Source: Magnetococcales bacterium (GTDB lineage Bacteria > Pseudomonadota > Magnetococcia > Magnetococcales > JADFZT01). From it: a DNA stretch of 34,620 bases. The stretch's first letter is position 1. Each line of letters starts with the position of its first letter. Under the pieces are notes generated by a model. It was not told where the DNA came from, did not search any database, and saw nothing but the letters and a program-made list of their open reading frames with translations. The stretch lies in contig JADFZT010000014.1 of NCBI GenBank assembly GCA_015232395.1, positions 32,002 through 66,621 of the forward strand, written 5' to 3'. Positions 10,227 through 17,418 of this stretch are shown here, piece after piece. The translations under genes and the position numbers were made by a program.

Positions 10227-10256
10227 ATTCTACAGGTAACTGTCATTTATTGTCAG
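10227..10256 (-). promoter_or_regulatory. candidate nirS promoter
   Basis: On the minus strand CTGACA (plus 10251-10256) and TAGAAT (10227-10232) are separated by 18 bases, each one mismatch from sigma70 consensus. Transcription would begin near 10220, giving a leader of about 165 bases. No FNR/DNR box is visible at -41.5. A 13-base palindrome TTGAAATATTCAA lies downstream in the leader; it is one base too short for an FNR site. Confidence 0.4.
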
Positions 10257-10801
10257 AAAAAAATATAAAAAAACATCTCGATTCAGTAGGGCTGGTGGCA
10301 GCAATCCGATTCACACAGCTTATGCCTGGTACGCCCCATTCAACACATCGTGAGAGGAGGCTGGATCGTCAGAGAGAGTGGTCACAGCCTCCCCATTCCC
10401 ATATCTGACATCCTTACCTGCTTACCCCTCTTATGACAAGGGATTCAATGTGTTTGCGTCGCTTTATAACCCGAAGGCCTCTTGGCTGATTCGGCAGAAA
10501 GAAGGGAGTAAAATGCATGCATGAGATGTTGAAACAATAATCATTTTTGCGCGACTTCAGTGTGTATTGTGAGAAGGTTGGTCGAAATGAATGTGTGATA
10601 TTTGCAGCGTGAAAATAAAACAAAAAATGTAGTTTGTTTTGCAAAGCAACACTCATCCAGCTCAGGAAAACGGGGTCGGGTGTGTGTTTGAGTTTATAAA
10701 TGCAGGTGTGTTGTTCTATAAAAAAAATTAATCTCCATTTCCAAAAATCACTCTTGACAATCATAAGGTGGGCTTATAAGGTCCGAAGCCGGGTATATAG
10801 G

Positions 10802-10849
10802 CCGAAATACAGCCATCGACACCAACCGAAATACAGCCATCGACACCAA
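10802..10849. repeat. 24-bp perfect tandem direct repeat (two units)
   Basis: Two identical 24-base units, 10802-10825 and 10826-10849, each beginning CCGAAATACAGCC, follow each other without a gap. They lie 65 bases upstream of the FNR-type box, so they could be paired regulator sites on the same face of DNA roughly every 2.3 turns, or a simple slippage duplication. Confidence 0.85.
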
Positions 10850-10913
10850 TAAGTAGACGGTTGTTTGGGGGCGATGGTTCAAAAGAAAGCAAAATTTTTT
10901 TTGACTTGGTTTC

Positions 10914-10927
10914 TTGATCGGGATCAA
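10914..10927. promoter_or_regulatory. FNR/CRP-family binding site (anaerobox)
   Basis: TTGATCGGGATCAA matches the FNR consensus TTGAT-N4-ATCAA at every specified base. A -10-like TAGAGA lies at 10951-10956, so a start near 10963 would put the box centre at about -42, the class II activator position for the rightward redox operon. The leader would then be about 400 bases. Regulation by an FNR, ANR or DNR/NNR-type protein under low oxygen or NO is inferred. The site is symmetric, and it lies too far (over 850 bases) from nirS for ordinary activation of that gene. Confidence 0.75.
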
Positions 10928-11263
10928 TGCCTGCTATCGGATTCCCGGGTTAGAGATAGTACATTGATCTAACGCGTCTGCCCGGGTTCGGCCATCTTGA
11001 GTCATTGCCGGTTTGGGACGGCGTGATGCAGTTGGGCTGACGGGCCTGACAGGGTTGATGTGATTCCTGTTTGATTTAAGATAATCAAAACCGAACGAGT
11101 CGAGCTGTCGAACGAGGCTAAGCAACCAAACGATTCGAGCAGATAGTCAACGGTATGGACAGTCCCCGGGGATTCGGTGTTTTCGGGGTGTTTCCAAGTC
11201 CATTCCTCCACTACCAATGATACGGATTTTATCTTTCCCCGAGTGATGATCAAGCTCTGTTCC

Positions 11264-11281
11264 GACCACCCTCCGGTGGTC
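11264..11281 (+). repeat. leader hairpin upstream of the redox operon
   Basis: GACCACC (11264-11270) and GGTGGTC (11275-11281) form a perfect seven-pair stem with loop CTCC, 83 bases before the first start codon. There is no T tract. It lies in the long predicted leader, so it might belong to a regulatory RNA structure. No known riboswitch consensus was recognised. Confidence 0.45.
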
Positions 11282-11364
11282 ACCAAGCAGCGCTTAGGTT
11301 CAACGGGTTTGGGTGAATCCAGTCAGCCGGGAGACGATCCCTGAAATGAAAAAAGGCCACAATC

Positions 11365-12222
11365 ATGGGTGAGACGACGCGTCGTTCTTACGGTCTCCAG
11401 ACCCCCGGAACCAAGGGTGTAGCTGGAACCAAAAGATACGCCATGGTGATCGACCTGAGGAAATGCATCGGATGCATGTCCTGTTCGGTCGCCTGCAAAG
11501 CGGAATATGGAGTTCCACTGGGCATGTGGCGGACCTGGGTGAAGGTGGCCGACAAGGGCCGCTATCCCAACACCCGACGGGTCTTCATGCCTCGTCTGTG
11601 TAATCACTGCGACTATCCGGTCTGTGTGCGCAACTGCCCCACCCAGGCCACCTTCAAGCACGAAGACGGCTTTGTGCTGCAGCGCTACAACCGCTGCATC
11701 GGCTGTCGTACCTGCATGGTCGCCTGCCCCTACAACGCCCGGCACATGTTGCCCTTCAAACGGACCGACATGAACCTGCCCAAGATGGTGGTGGACAAGT
11801 GTACCTTCTGCATCCACCGGGTGAAAAAAGGGACCGTCACCGCCTGTGTTCAGGCTTGTGTAGGCGGGGCGCGCATCTTTGGCGATATGAATGATCCCAA
11901 CAGCGAGGTGGCCAGGCTGATTTCCCGGGAACGGGTGTCGGTACTCAAGCCAGAGCTGGGAACTTCTCCTTCGGTCTATTACATTGCCGGTGACTGGGAG
12001 ATCATGGACGAGGTGCATGGCTACCTCAACCGGACCGCCCAGCTCAAAGAGGAGTTCAATACCTACAAGCGAAACCACGAGGGTGACACCTTTGCCGATC
12101 TGGTCGAGGGGGGCGATCCAACTATGGTCCAGATCGGCCATCACTCTGTCGGTTTCCTGAAATCCATTCCGCACAAGGCGAAAGATGTCTGGGACGCCTT
12201 CAAGCTGTTCCTCTTCGGGTAA
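11365..12222 (+). CDS. four-cluster ferredoxin-type electron-transfer subunit (PsrB/TtrB/QrcC-like)
   Basis: This is the electron-wire subunit of a molybdoenzyme-NrfD complex. It passes electrons between the catalytic and quinone-interacting subunits. All sixteen cysteines for four [4Fe-4S] clusters are present: C34/37/40/44, C79/82/87/91, C111/114/117/121 and C146/149/161/165. At 285 residues it is longer than PsrB-type proteins (about 190); the extra is a C-terminal tail of about 85 residues after PSVYYI with no recognised domain. There is no signal peptide, so it would be exported folded together with the Tat-carrying catalytic subunit. The ATG at 11365 has AAGG nine bases upstream. It opens the operon, 14 bases before the NrfD-like gene. 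Confidence 0.9.
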   Translation: MGETTRRSYGLQTPGTKGVAGTKRYAMVIDLRKCIGCMSCSVACKAEYGVPLGMWRTWVKVADKGRYPNTRRVFMPRLCNHCDYPVCVRNCPTQATFKHEDGFVLQRYNRCIGCRTCMVACPYNARHMLPFKRTDMNLPKMVVDKCTFCIHRVKKGTVTACVQACVGGARIFGDMNDPNSEVARLISRERVSVLKPELGTSPSVYYIAGDWEIMDEVHGYLNRTAQLKEEFNTYKRNHEGDTFADLVEGGDPTMVQIGHHSVGFLKSIPHKAKDVWDAFKLFLFG

Positions 12223-12236
12223 GGGAGCCGTCCGTA

Positions 12237-13145
12237 ATGCAAGAGAGCGTGGTTACTTTTAACGTCTTCCATCACGTGGCCTGGGGGACGACCATTTCCG
12301 TCTATTTCTGGCTCGTTGGAGCCAGTGCGGGATCATTCGTCATATCGAGCTTCGGCTGGGTTTTTGGCATCAAGCGCTACAAGCCCTTGGCCATGACCGC
12401 TTCGGCTACCGCGATCATCATGTTGCTCATGGTGCCCATTCTGCTGACCTGGGATCTGGGTAAGCCTTTGCGCTTTATCTACCTGCTGATACCAGGATAT
12501 TGGCATGCCACCGGTCCCATGTCCTGGGGTACAGTGCTGATCTGTGTCTATCCCATGTCGATGCTGGTCTACAGTTATTTCGTCATCAAAAATGACGAAT
12601 TCTGGGCGCGGGCTTTGGGAATCGTCGCAATCATTCTGGCCCTCTCCACCCACTGGTATACCGGTGTGGTGATGGAGCTGAACCCCGGGCGCTTTCTGAA
12701 CCATACCGCCTTGGCACCACTGCTCTTTTTGACGGGTGCCTTTATCTCCGGTATCGGGCTTTTGATCCTGATCCTCTGGGTTCAAAACATGTTGGTCGCA
12801 GCCCACAAGCGGATCGACTGGTCTTTGATCGAGGAGATGGCCCAATACATGATGTACGGCCTGGTCTTCGACATGTTCCTGCTCTTTTTGGAGTTCATGC
12901 AATCCACCTACGGCAACATCAACCTGGTGATCGGTCATGAAGAAGTGCTGATGGGCATGTTCAAGTTTCCCTATTTCTGGTTGGAAATCGTCATCGGCCT
13001 GATGATTCCCATCGTCATCCTCGCATCCCCGCTGAAGAAAGTTAAGCCCGCTGTGCTGACTGCTGCCCTGTTGGTTTGCGTCGGCGTCTACGGCATGCGT
13101 GTCTGGTGGGTTATGGGTGGCCAGTATCTGCAGTCTTACTATTGA
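12237..13145 (+). CDS. NrfD/PsrC-type integral membrane quinone-interacting subunit
   Basis: This is the membrane subunit that exchanges electrons with quinone or quinol at the periplasmic side and contains no heme. The 302 residues form about eight transmembrane helices (around 18-40, 50-72, 95-115, 120-150, 160-182, 200-225, 240-265 and 272-295). WDLGKPLRF after helix 2 and ELNPGRFLNH between helices 4 and 5 are typical of the PsrC/NrfD family. The ATG is preceded by GGGAG. The gene follows the Fe-S subunit by 14 bases and its stop overlaps the ribosome site of the molybdoenzyme gene. Family membership is secure; the exact subfamily (PsrC, TtrC, SreC or QrcD-like) is not. Confidence 0.9.
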   Translation: MQESVVTFNVFHHVAWGTTISVYFWLVGASAGSFVISSFGWVFGIKRYKPLAMTASATAIIMLLMVPILLTWDLGKPLRFIYLLIPGYWHATGPMSWGTVLICVYPMSMLVYSYFVIKNDEFWARALGIVAIILALSTHWYTGVVMELNPGRFLNHTALAPLLFLTGAFISGIGLLILILWVQNMLVAAHKRIDWSLIEEMAQYMMYGLVFDMFLLFLEFMQSTYGNINLVIGHEEVLMGMFKFPYFWLEIVIGLMIPIVILASPLKKVKPAVLTAALLVCVGVYGMRVWWVMGGQYLQSYY

Positions 13146-13158
13146 GGAAACAAGAACA

Positions 13159-15519
13159 ATGGCAGGAATACACAGACGTAACTTCCTGAAAATGGGCGCC
13201 GCGGTTACCACGGCGGTTGCGGCCAACCCCTCCCTCGTGCAGGCCATGGAATTGCAGCTCGGGGGCAGCGACTATCACCAGATCAGGACCTTCCACCCCA
13301 GGCTGCGCAAGCCCCTGCTCTGCACCATGTGCCCCTTCTTCGATGGCGGTTACAGCTATTCGGAAGCCGGGCAGGTGATGAAGACCGAGGGCAACCCGGA
13401 CCACTATGCCACGCGCGGCAAGTTTTGCACCAAGGGACTCTCTTCCCTCTTCAGCGTGACCGATCCCGACCGGATTTTGGCCCCGATGAAACGGGTGGGG
13501 CCCAGAGGTTCGGGCCAGTGGAAAGAGATCACCTGGGAGGAAGCGATTGCTCAGGTCTCGGAAAAAATCAGCGCCAACCTCGACAATCCCGACAGCATCC
13601 ATCTCAACGAAGGGGGCTTTAAGGACGGCGCTACCCTGCGTTTCATGGATACCATCGGTTCCAAGTCGGTGGTTCGCAGCCGCATCCCCTCCATCGGATG
13701 CGCCGCCAAGCAGACCGCCCTGAAAGAGGTCATGGGCGTCAACTATGCTATCCCTGATTTGGAACACGCCAAATATGTGCTCAATTTTGGCGCCAACATC
13801 ATGGAAACGGCGTTCCCGCTGGCACAGCGGTTGACCGATGGTATCGTCAACAACCGGCTGAAGCTGGTCACCTTCGACGTCCGTATGTCCAATACGGCCG
13901 GTCGTAGCGACGAATGGGTTCCGGTCTTTCCAGGCAGCGATGGCATCATTGCGCTGGCCATGGCCAACCTGATCCTTCAGAAAGGCCTGGCAGATACCGA
14001 ATTTATCGATAACTGGACCAACCAATCCAGCGAATCCCTGACTGAACTCCTGGCTCCCTACACCATGGAAAAGGCGGCTCAGGCCAGTGGCGTAGCCGCC
14101 AAGACCCTGGAGAGCATCACCCTTGAGTTTGCCAAATGGAAGCCCGGAGCGATCTTCAGCCTGAACGGTGCCACTTGGCACGAGAACGGCTTGGAGACCG
14201 AATCGGCCATTCTCCTGCTGGCCGCCATCTCCGGCAACGTCGAGGTGGAAGGCGGGCTCTGCCTACCCCGTCAATTCGACATGGCTAACGTCACGCCAGC
14301 CCCCGACCCTGCTGGCAGCGAAGCGGATCGGATGCGCTATAACTATACCTTCCCCTTCGAGGTGAAGGAGGGGAAACAGAAGGTGTCGGTGCTGTTCAAC
14401 CACATGAGCAACCCGGCCTACTCCTCCCCGGCGGCGAGCATCTGGCGGGAGGTGCTGAAGGACGAAGCGCTGGTTCCCTTCGTTGTCGACTTCAGCCCCT
14501 TCATGAGTGAGACTGCTGAGCTTGCGGATCTGATTCTACCCGATGTGGTCAACGTCGAGCGCCATGACGCGGCAAGCAGCCCGACCTCTCTCAAGCAGTG
14601 GGCCTCCATGACCGTCCCCGCCTTCAAGGCCAGAGGTCAGGCCCAGGATGTTCGGGAAACCCTCAAGGCAATCGTCAAATCGATCGATGCCGACGGCTCC
14701 CGTGAGATGGCCCAGTACTGGGCCTTCAAGAATGCCAAGGATTGGGTCAAGAAGGAGATCTACAAGACCGACGGTTTGGGTAAGAAGGCTTATAAGAAGA
14801 TGCGCAAATCCGGGGTCTGGCCCATACTCGGCAAGCTTGATCCCGCTAATCGGCAGATCACCAAGGGCGGCAAGGCGGTCAAAGGGGAGTATGGTTTGCA
14901 CAAGGCTTCCGGTTTTCCCACACCTTCCGGAAAAATGGAGTTGCGCAATCCCTCCTGGTCTCCCAACCCCAAGCATAAGGATCTGGGGGAAGGGCAGTTC
15001 GTGCTGACCACCTACAAAGTGGCCTACCACACCCTCTCCATGACCAGCAACCTCAAGCTGCTGTCGGAGCTGTGGCACTCCAACCCGCTCTGGATCAACA
15101 AGCAGACTGCCAAGGCGCTGGGTATCGGAGATGGTGAACTGGTGCGGGTGACCAGCGATGTGGGTTATCTGGTAACCCGAGCCTGGGCGACCCAAGGGAT
15201 TCACCCCAAGGTGGTGGGCATCTCCACCTCCGTGGGGCGCACCGCCTACGGTCGGGTAGCCAAGGCCGACTCGACGGCCCATGAGCCTTTTGCCGATCCC
15301 GGGCAGCAGGATCTCGATATTGATGACAACCTCTGGTGGCGGGATGGTGGCGTCAATCCCAACGATATCATCCCTCTGGCCATAGATCCGGAAAGCGGGG
15401 TACAGGCCTGGAACGATACCGTGGTGGCGGTTGCCCCTGCAAAGCCGGGAGATCAATACGGTGAAATCAAGGTGGACAATGAAAAGCACGTGGCCATCTA
15501 TAAAAAGCGGTTGGGATAG
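13159..15519 (+). CDS. Tat-exported molybdopterin oxidoreductase, catalytic subunit, with Asp in the Fe-S motif
   Basis: This 786-residue member of the DMSO-reductase/CISM superfamily is the catalytic subunit of the complex. The twin-arginine signal RRNFLK (6-11) sends it to the periplasm. The N-terminal cluster motif reads C55-x2-C58-x3-D62-x27-C90: spacing is canonical but Asp stands where the third cysteine is normal. Cys181 in IPSIGCAAKQ aligns by context with the molybdenum-ligand cysteine of PsrA/TtrA-like enzymes. The middle and C-terminal molybdopterin-dinucleotide binding regions follow. The start at 13159 is chosen for GAGG upstream and the signal peptide; an upstream in-frame start would overlap nrfD. 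The substrate is unknown: polysulfide, thiosulfate, tetrathionate, selenate or arsenic compounds are possible, or, as in QrcB, a protein partner rather than a small substrate. Confidence 0.88.
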   Translation: MAGIHRRNFLKMGAAVTTAVAANPSLVQAMELQLGGSDYHQIRTFHPRLRKPLLCTMCPFFDGGYSYSEAGQVMKTEGNPDHYATRGKFCTKGLSSLFSVTDPDRILAPMKRVGPRGSGQWKEITWEEAIAQVSEKISANLDNPDSIHLNEGGFKDGATLRFMDTIGSKSVVRSRIPSIGCAAKQTALKEVMGVNYAIPDLEHAKYVLNFGANIMETAFPLAQRLTDGIVNNRLKLVTFDVRMSNTAGRSDEWVPVFPGSDGIIALAMANLILQKGLADTEFIDNWTNQSSESLTELLAPYTMEKAAQASGVAAKTLESITLEFAKWKPGAIFSLNGATWHENGLETESAILLLAAISGNVEVEGGLCLPRQFDMANVTPAPDPAGSEADRMRYNYTFPFEVKEGKQKVSVLFNHMSNPAYSSPAASIWREVLKDEALVPFVVDFSPFMSETAELADLILPDVVNVERHDAASSPTSLKQWASMTVPAFKARGQAQDVRETLKAIVKSIDADGSREMAQYWAFKNAKDWVKKEIYKTDGLGKKAYKKMRKSGVWPILGKLDPANRQITKGGKAVKGEYGLHKASGFPTPSGKMELRNPSWSPNPKHKDLGEGQFVLTTYKVAYHTLSMTSNLKLLSELWHSNPLWINKQTAKALGIGDGELVRVTSDVGYLVTRAWATQGIHPKVVGISTSVGRTAYGRVAKADSTAHEPFADPGQQDLDIDDNLWWRDGGVNPNDIIPLAIDPESGVQAWNDTVVAVAPAKPGDQYGEIKVDNEKHVAIYKKRLG

Positions 15520-15528
15520 GTCTGGTTC

Positions 15529-15568
15529 CCAGGCAGATTCAATGACGACCAGGCAGATTCAATGACGG
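15529..15568. repeat. 20-bp tandem direct repeat in the molybdoenzyme-cytochrome spacer
   Basis: Units 15529-15548 and 15549-15568, beginning CCAGGCAGATTC, match at 19 of 20 positions. The last base of the second unit creates CGGAG, the Shine-Dalgarno sequence of the downstream cytochrome gene. It looks like a recent slippage duplication that lengthened the spacer. Confidence 0.85.
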
Positions 15569-15578
15569 AGATAGAAGA

Positions 15579-16274
15579 TTGATAGCCAATAAATTGAAAA
15601 CACAACTTCGCTCCCCGCTCGTTCTGACCGCTATCGCGGCGTTTAGTATCGTCTTGATTGCAGTCCTCAGCTGGAGCTCTGATCGGTTCACGAGAATCAA
15701 CGTATGTCTCACTTGTCATGAAATTTTCGTGGACTATGACGCTTACAAACCAATTGGCGATGTGAGCACGGATATGGAGGATTACAACCCCTCCGAACCC
15801 TATGATCCCGGCCTCTTCAACGTCACCGTCGGTTGTGCCGAGTGTCACGCCTATCCTTATGAAGAGTACAAGGCTTCGCCCCATGGTGAGAATGAACGGG
15901 GAGTTGAGCCAGGCTGTATGGGGTGTCACAACGCCCACAGCGTACGGGAAATCCTCATGTGGAAGTTTTTCTATGTGAACCAGGGTGGACTGGGAGAGAC
16001 TCCCTTCCACGCCATATCCAGTACCCTGAGGGATATCCCGGCTTGGGAAGACTTGCGCATCGAATTGGCCAAACGGGTACGCGAGGAGATGGTCGCCGAG
16101 GATTCGGTCAAGTGTAAAAACTGCCACAAGCCCAAGAGCAAATGGTTCAACAAGATCGAGCGTCACCAGGAAAACATCAAAACCCTCAAAAAGACCTGTG
16201 TGGAGTGTCACTACAACATCGTTCACAAGAGTGTGAAGTGGCATGAGGACGATACCCGAGGGATGAAAAAATAA
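15579..16274 (+). CDS. membrane-anchored pentaheme cytochrome c (NapC/NirT/NrfH-like)
   Basis: One N-terminal hydrophobic helix (12-32) anchors a periplasmic domain with five CxxCH sites: C43/C46/H47, C86/C89/H90, C113/C116/H117, C179/C182/H183 and C207/C210/H211. Of 231 residues, the first part resembles NapC/NirT/NrfH quinol-oxidising cytochromes, which usually bind four hemes; here there are five, with a long insert between hemes 1 and 2 and between 3 and 4. The TTG start at 15579 is chosen because CGGAG lies eight bases upstream and there is no ATG before the helix. As last gene of the operon it should carry electrons between the molybdoenzyme complex and periplasmic partners or quinol. 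Confidence 0.88.
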   Translation: MIANKLKTQLRSPLVLTAIAAFSIVLIAVLSWSSDRFTRINVCLTCHEIFVDYDAYKPIGDVSTDMEDYNPSEPYDPGLFNVTVGCAECHAYPYEEYKASPHGENERGVEPGCMGCHNAHSVREILMWKFFYVNQGGLGETPFHAISSTLRDIPAWEDLRIELAKRVREEMVAEDSVKCKNCHKPKSKWFNKIERHQENIKTLKKTCVECHYNIVHKSVKWHEDDTRGMKK

Positions 16275-16668
16275 GGGACGCGAACCTCTCTCCCTGAATG
16301 CGGAATCCTTGGGATTCTGCTGAAAAATAAAAAATGGTGTGGGTCAAAGTTGATCCACACCATTTTTTTTGGCCCAAGCATGGAAACCACTGTTTTCTTG
16401 TCCATGTATGGAAACCGTTTTCGAATTCATGTGACCTACCTGGAGAAGGTGGGAACCGGTGATGGGGAGGGGGGGAACTACCGGGTGTGATTGGGGTCCA
16501 AGTTTTCGAGGTTTACAGAATGGGTCCAGGGTGTTGGCAGATCTTTCCATAAGCACCTTTGTCACGTTTCAAAAAACCGTTTTGCAGTTACTTTTTGGTT
16601 TATTTGGGTGCGGGTCACCACCTAACCTATACGGGGGGATCCAAACCATGCGATGGGAGGCGATGATT
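16275..16668. other. intergenic region before the monoheme cytochrome
   Basis: Apart from the terminator at 16331-16366, no gene or clear promoter is seen. Longer in-frame extensions of the cytochrome gene exist here but lack export-signal logic and a ribosome site. Confidence 0.5.
16331..16366 (+). terminator. intrinsic terminator of the redox operon
   Basis: AAAATGGTGTGGGTCA (16331-16346) pairs with TGATCCACACCATTTT (16351-16366) around the loop AAGT with one G-U pair, and eight T follow within 16363-16370. A textbook strong terminator, 57 bases after the pentaheme cytochrome stop. Confidence 0.9.
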
Positions 16669-17121
16669 ATGAAATCGGTCACTCTGAAGCTTGTTTTACT
16701 GGGTCTGTTTTGGATAGGGGTCACCACCGCCACGAGTGCCTTGGCGGATGGTCATGAAGGGCATCGGATTCCGGATGCGCCAGCGGAGTGGCTGGCCAAA
16801 ACAAATCCCTACAAGGTCGATGAGGTGGATGCCAAATTTATCAAAAAGACCGGGCGGCTATTCAAGCGCAAGTGCGCCAAGTGTCATGGCATCAAAGGGG
16901 ATGGTCAGGGGTATAAGGCGGAATTTTTCACGATCAAGCCGGCTGCTTTTGCCAATCCGGGCTATATGGCCGGGCGTCAAGATGGGCAACTTGCCTGGAT
17001 CATTACCAAAGGTAGCCCTGATACTGAGATGAAACCCTTTGGCCCCGAATCGGATGTGGGTTTGAAAGAGGATGAAATCTGGCGGCTGATCACTTTCCTG
17101 CGCAAGAGCTTTACCAACTGA
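16669..17121 (+). CDS. periplasmic monoheme class I cytochrome c
   Basis: The 150 residues start with a signal peptide (hydrophobic 7-26, ending SALA). They contain one heme site C69-A-K-C72-H73 followed by GIKGDGQGY, with Met121 in TEMKPFG as the probable second ligand. It is a soluble electron carrier of the periplasm. GGGAGG lies eight bases before the ATG at 16669, which decides this start over ATG 16663 and farther ones. It stands alone between two terminators, but its position next to a molybdoenzyme-cytochrome operon and near nirS makes it a candidate electron donor; that role is inference. No named cytochrome family was recognised. Confidence 0.85.
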   Translation: MKSVTLKLVLLGLFWIGVTTATSALADGHEGHRIPDAPAEWLAKTNPYKVDEVDAKFIKKTGRLFKRKCAKCHGIKGDGQGYKAEFFTIKPAAFANPGYMAGRQDGQLAWIITKGSPDTEMKPFGPESDVGLKEDEIWRLITFLRKSFTN

Positions 17122-17155
17122 AACCGGTTCAGATGAAGGCCTGTATTTGAAAAGG

Positions 17156-17191
17156 GGCGGGGGGATGCTGGTTGATCCTCCCGCCTTTTTT
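17156..17191 (+). terminator. intrinsic terminator after the monoheme cytochrome
   Basis: GGCGGGGGGAT (17156-17166) pairs with ATCCTCCCGCC (17175-17185) with one G-U pair, followed by six T (17186-17191). Strong terminator 35 bases after the stop codon. Confidence 0.88.
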
Positions 17192-17346
17192 GATTTCCCT
17201 GCCAACCTGCTGGGAAAGGGTCTCGCACATTTTTCTGTTTTTTTCATCCTTGAACCACCGTCTGCACTCTCCGTCTATCACCTCTCAGATCCTCTTTGCA
17301 TGGTCCTAAAATACCAAGCCTCCGCACTTTTCCCGAAACGCAACGG

Positions 17347-17376
17347 TTGGACCGATGCCTGATTCCACCTTATAGT
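17347..17376 (+). promoter_or_regulatory. possible promoter of the glycosyltransferase gene
   Basis: TTGGAC (17347-17352) and TATAGT (17371-17376) are 18 bases apart, 43 bases upstream of the start codon. A moderate match, seen by eye. Confidence 0.35.
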
Positions 17377-17418
17377 CTTTGAAGTTCTTTTTGTTCAATT
17401 TCAACAGGTGGATAGGCT

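Noticed and set aside
10414-10764. 116-codon minus-strand open frame between nirS and the redox operon
   Set aside because: AT-rich, no ribosome-binding site, no recognisable domain or membrane pattern. Read as chance frame in regulatory DNA.
11002-11286. 94-codon minus-strand open frame in the leader of the redox operon
   Set aside because: No ribosome site and no family resemblance. It overlaps the predicted leader and hairpin, so it was not called.
11323-12174. 283-codon minus-strand frame over the Fe-S subunit gene
   Set aside because: It is the complement of a gene with sixteen motif cysteines. Long antisense frames are common in GC-rich genes.
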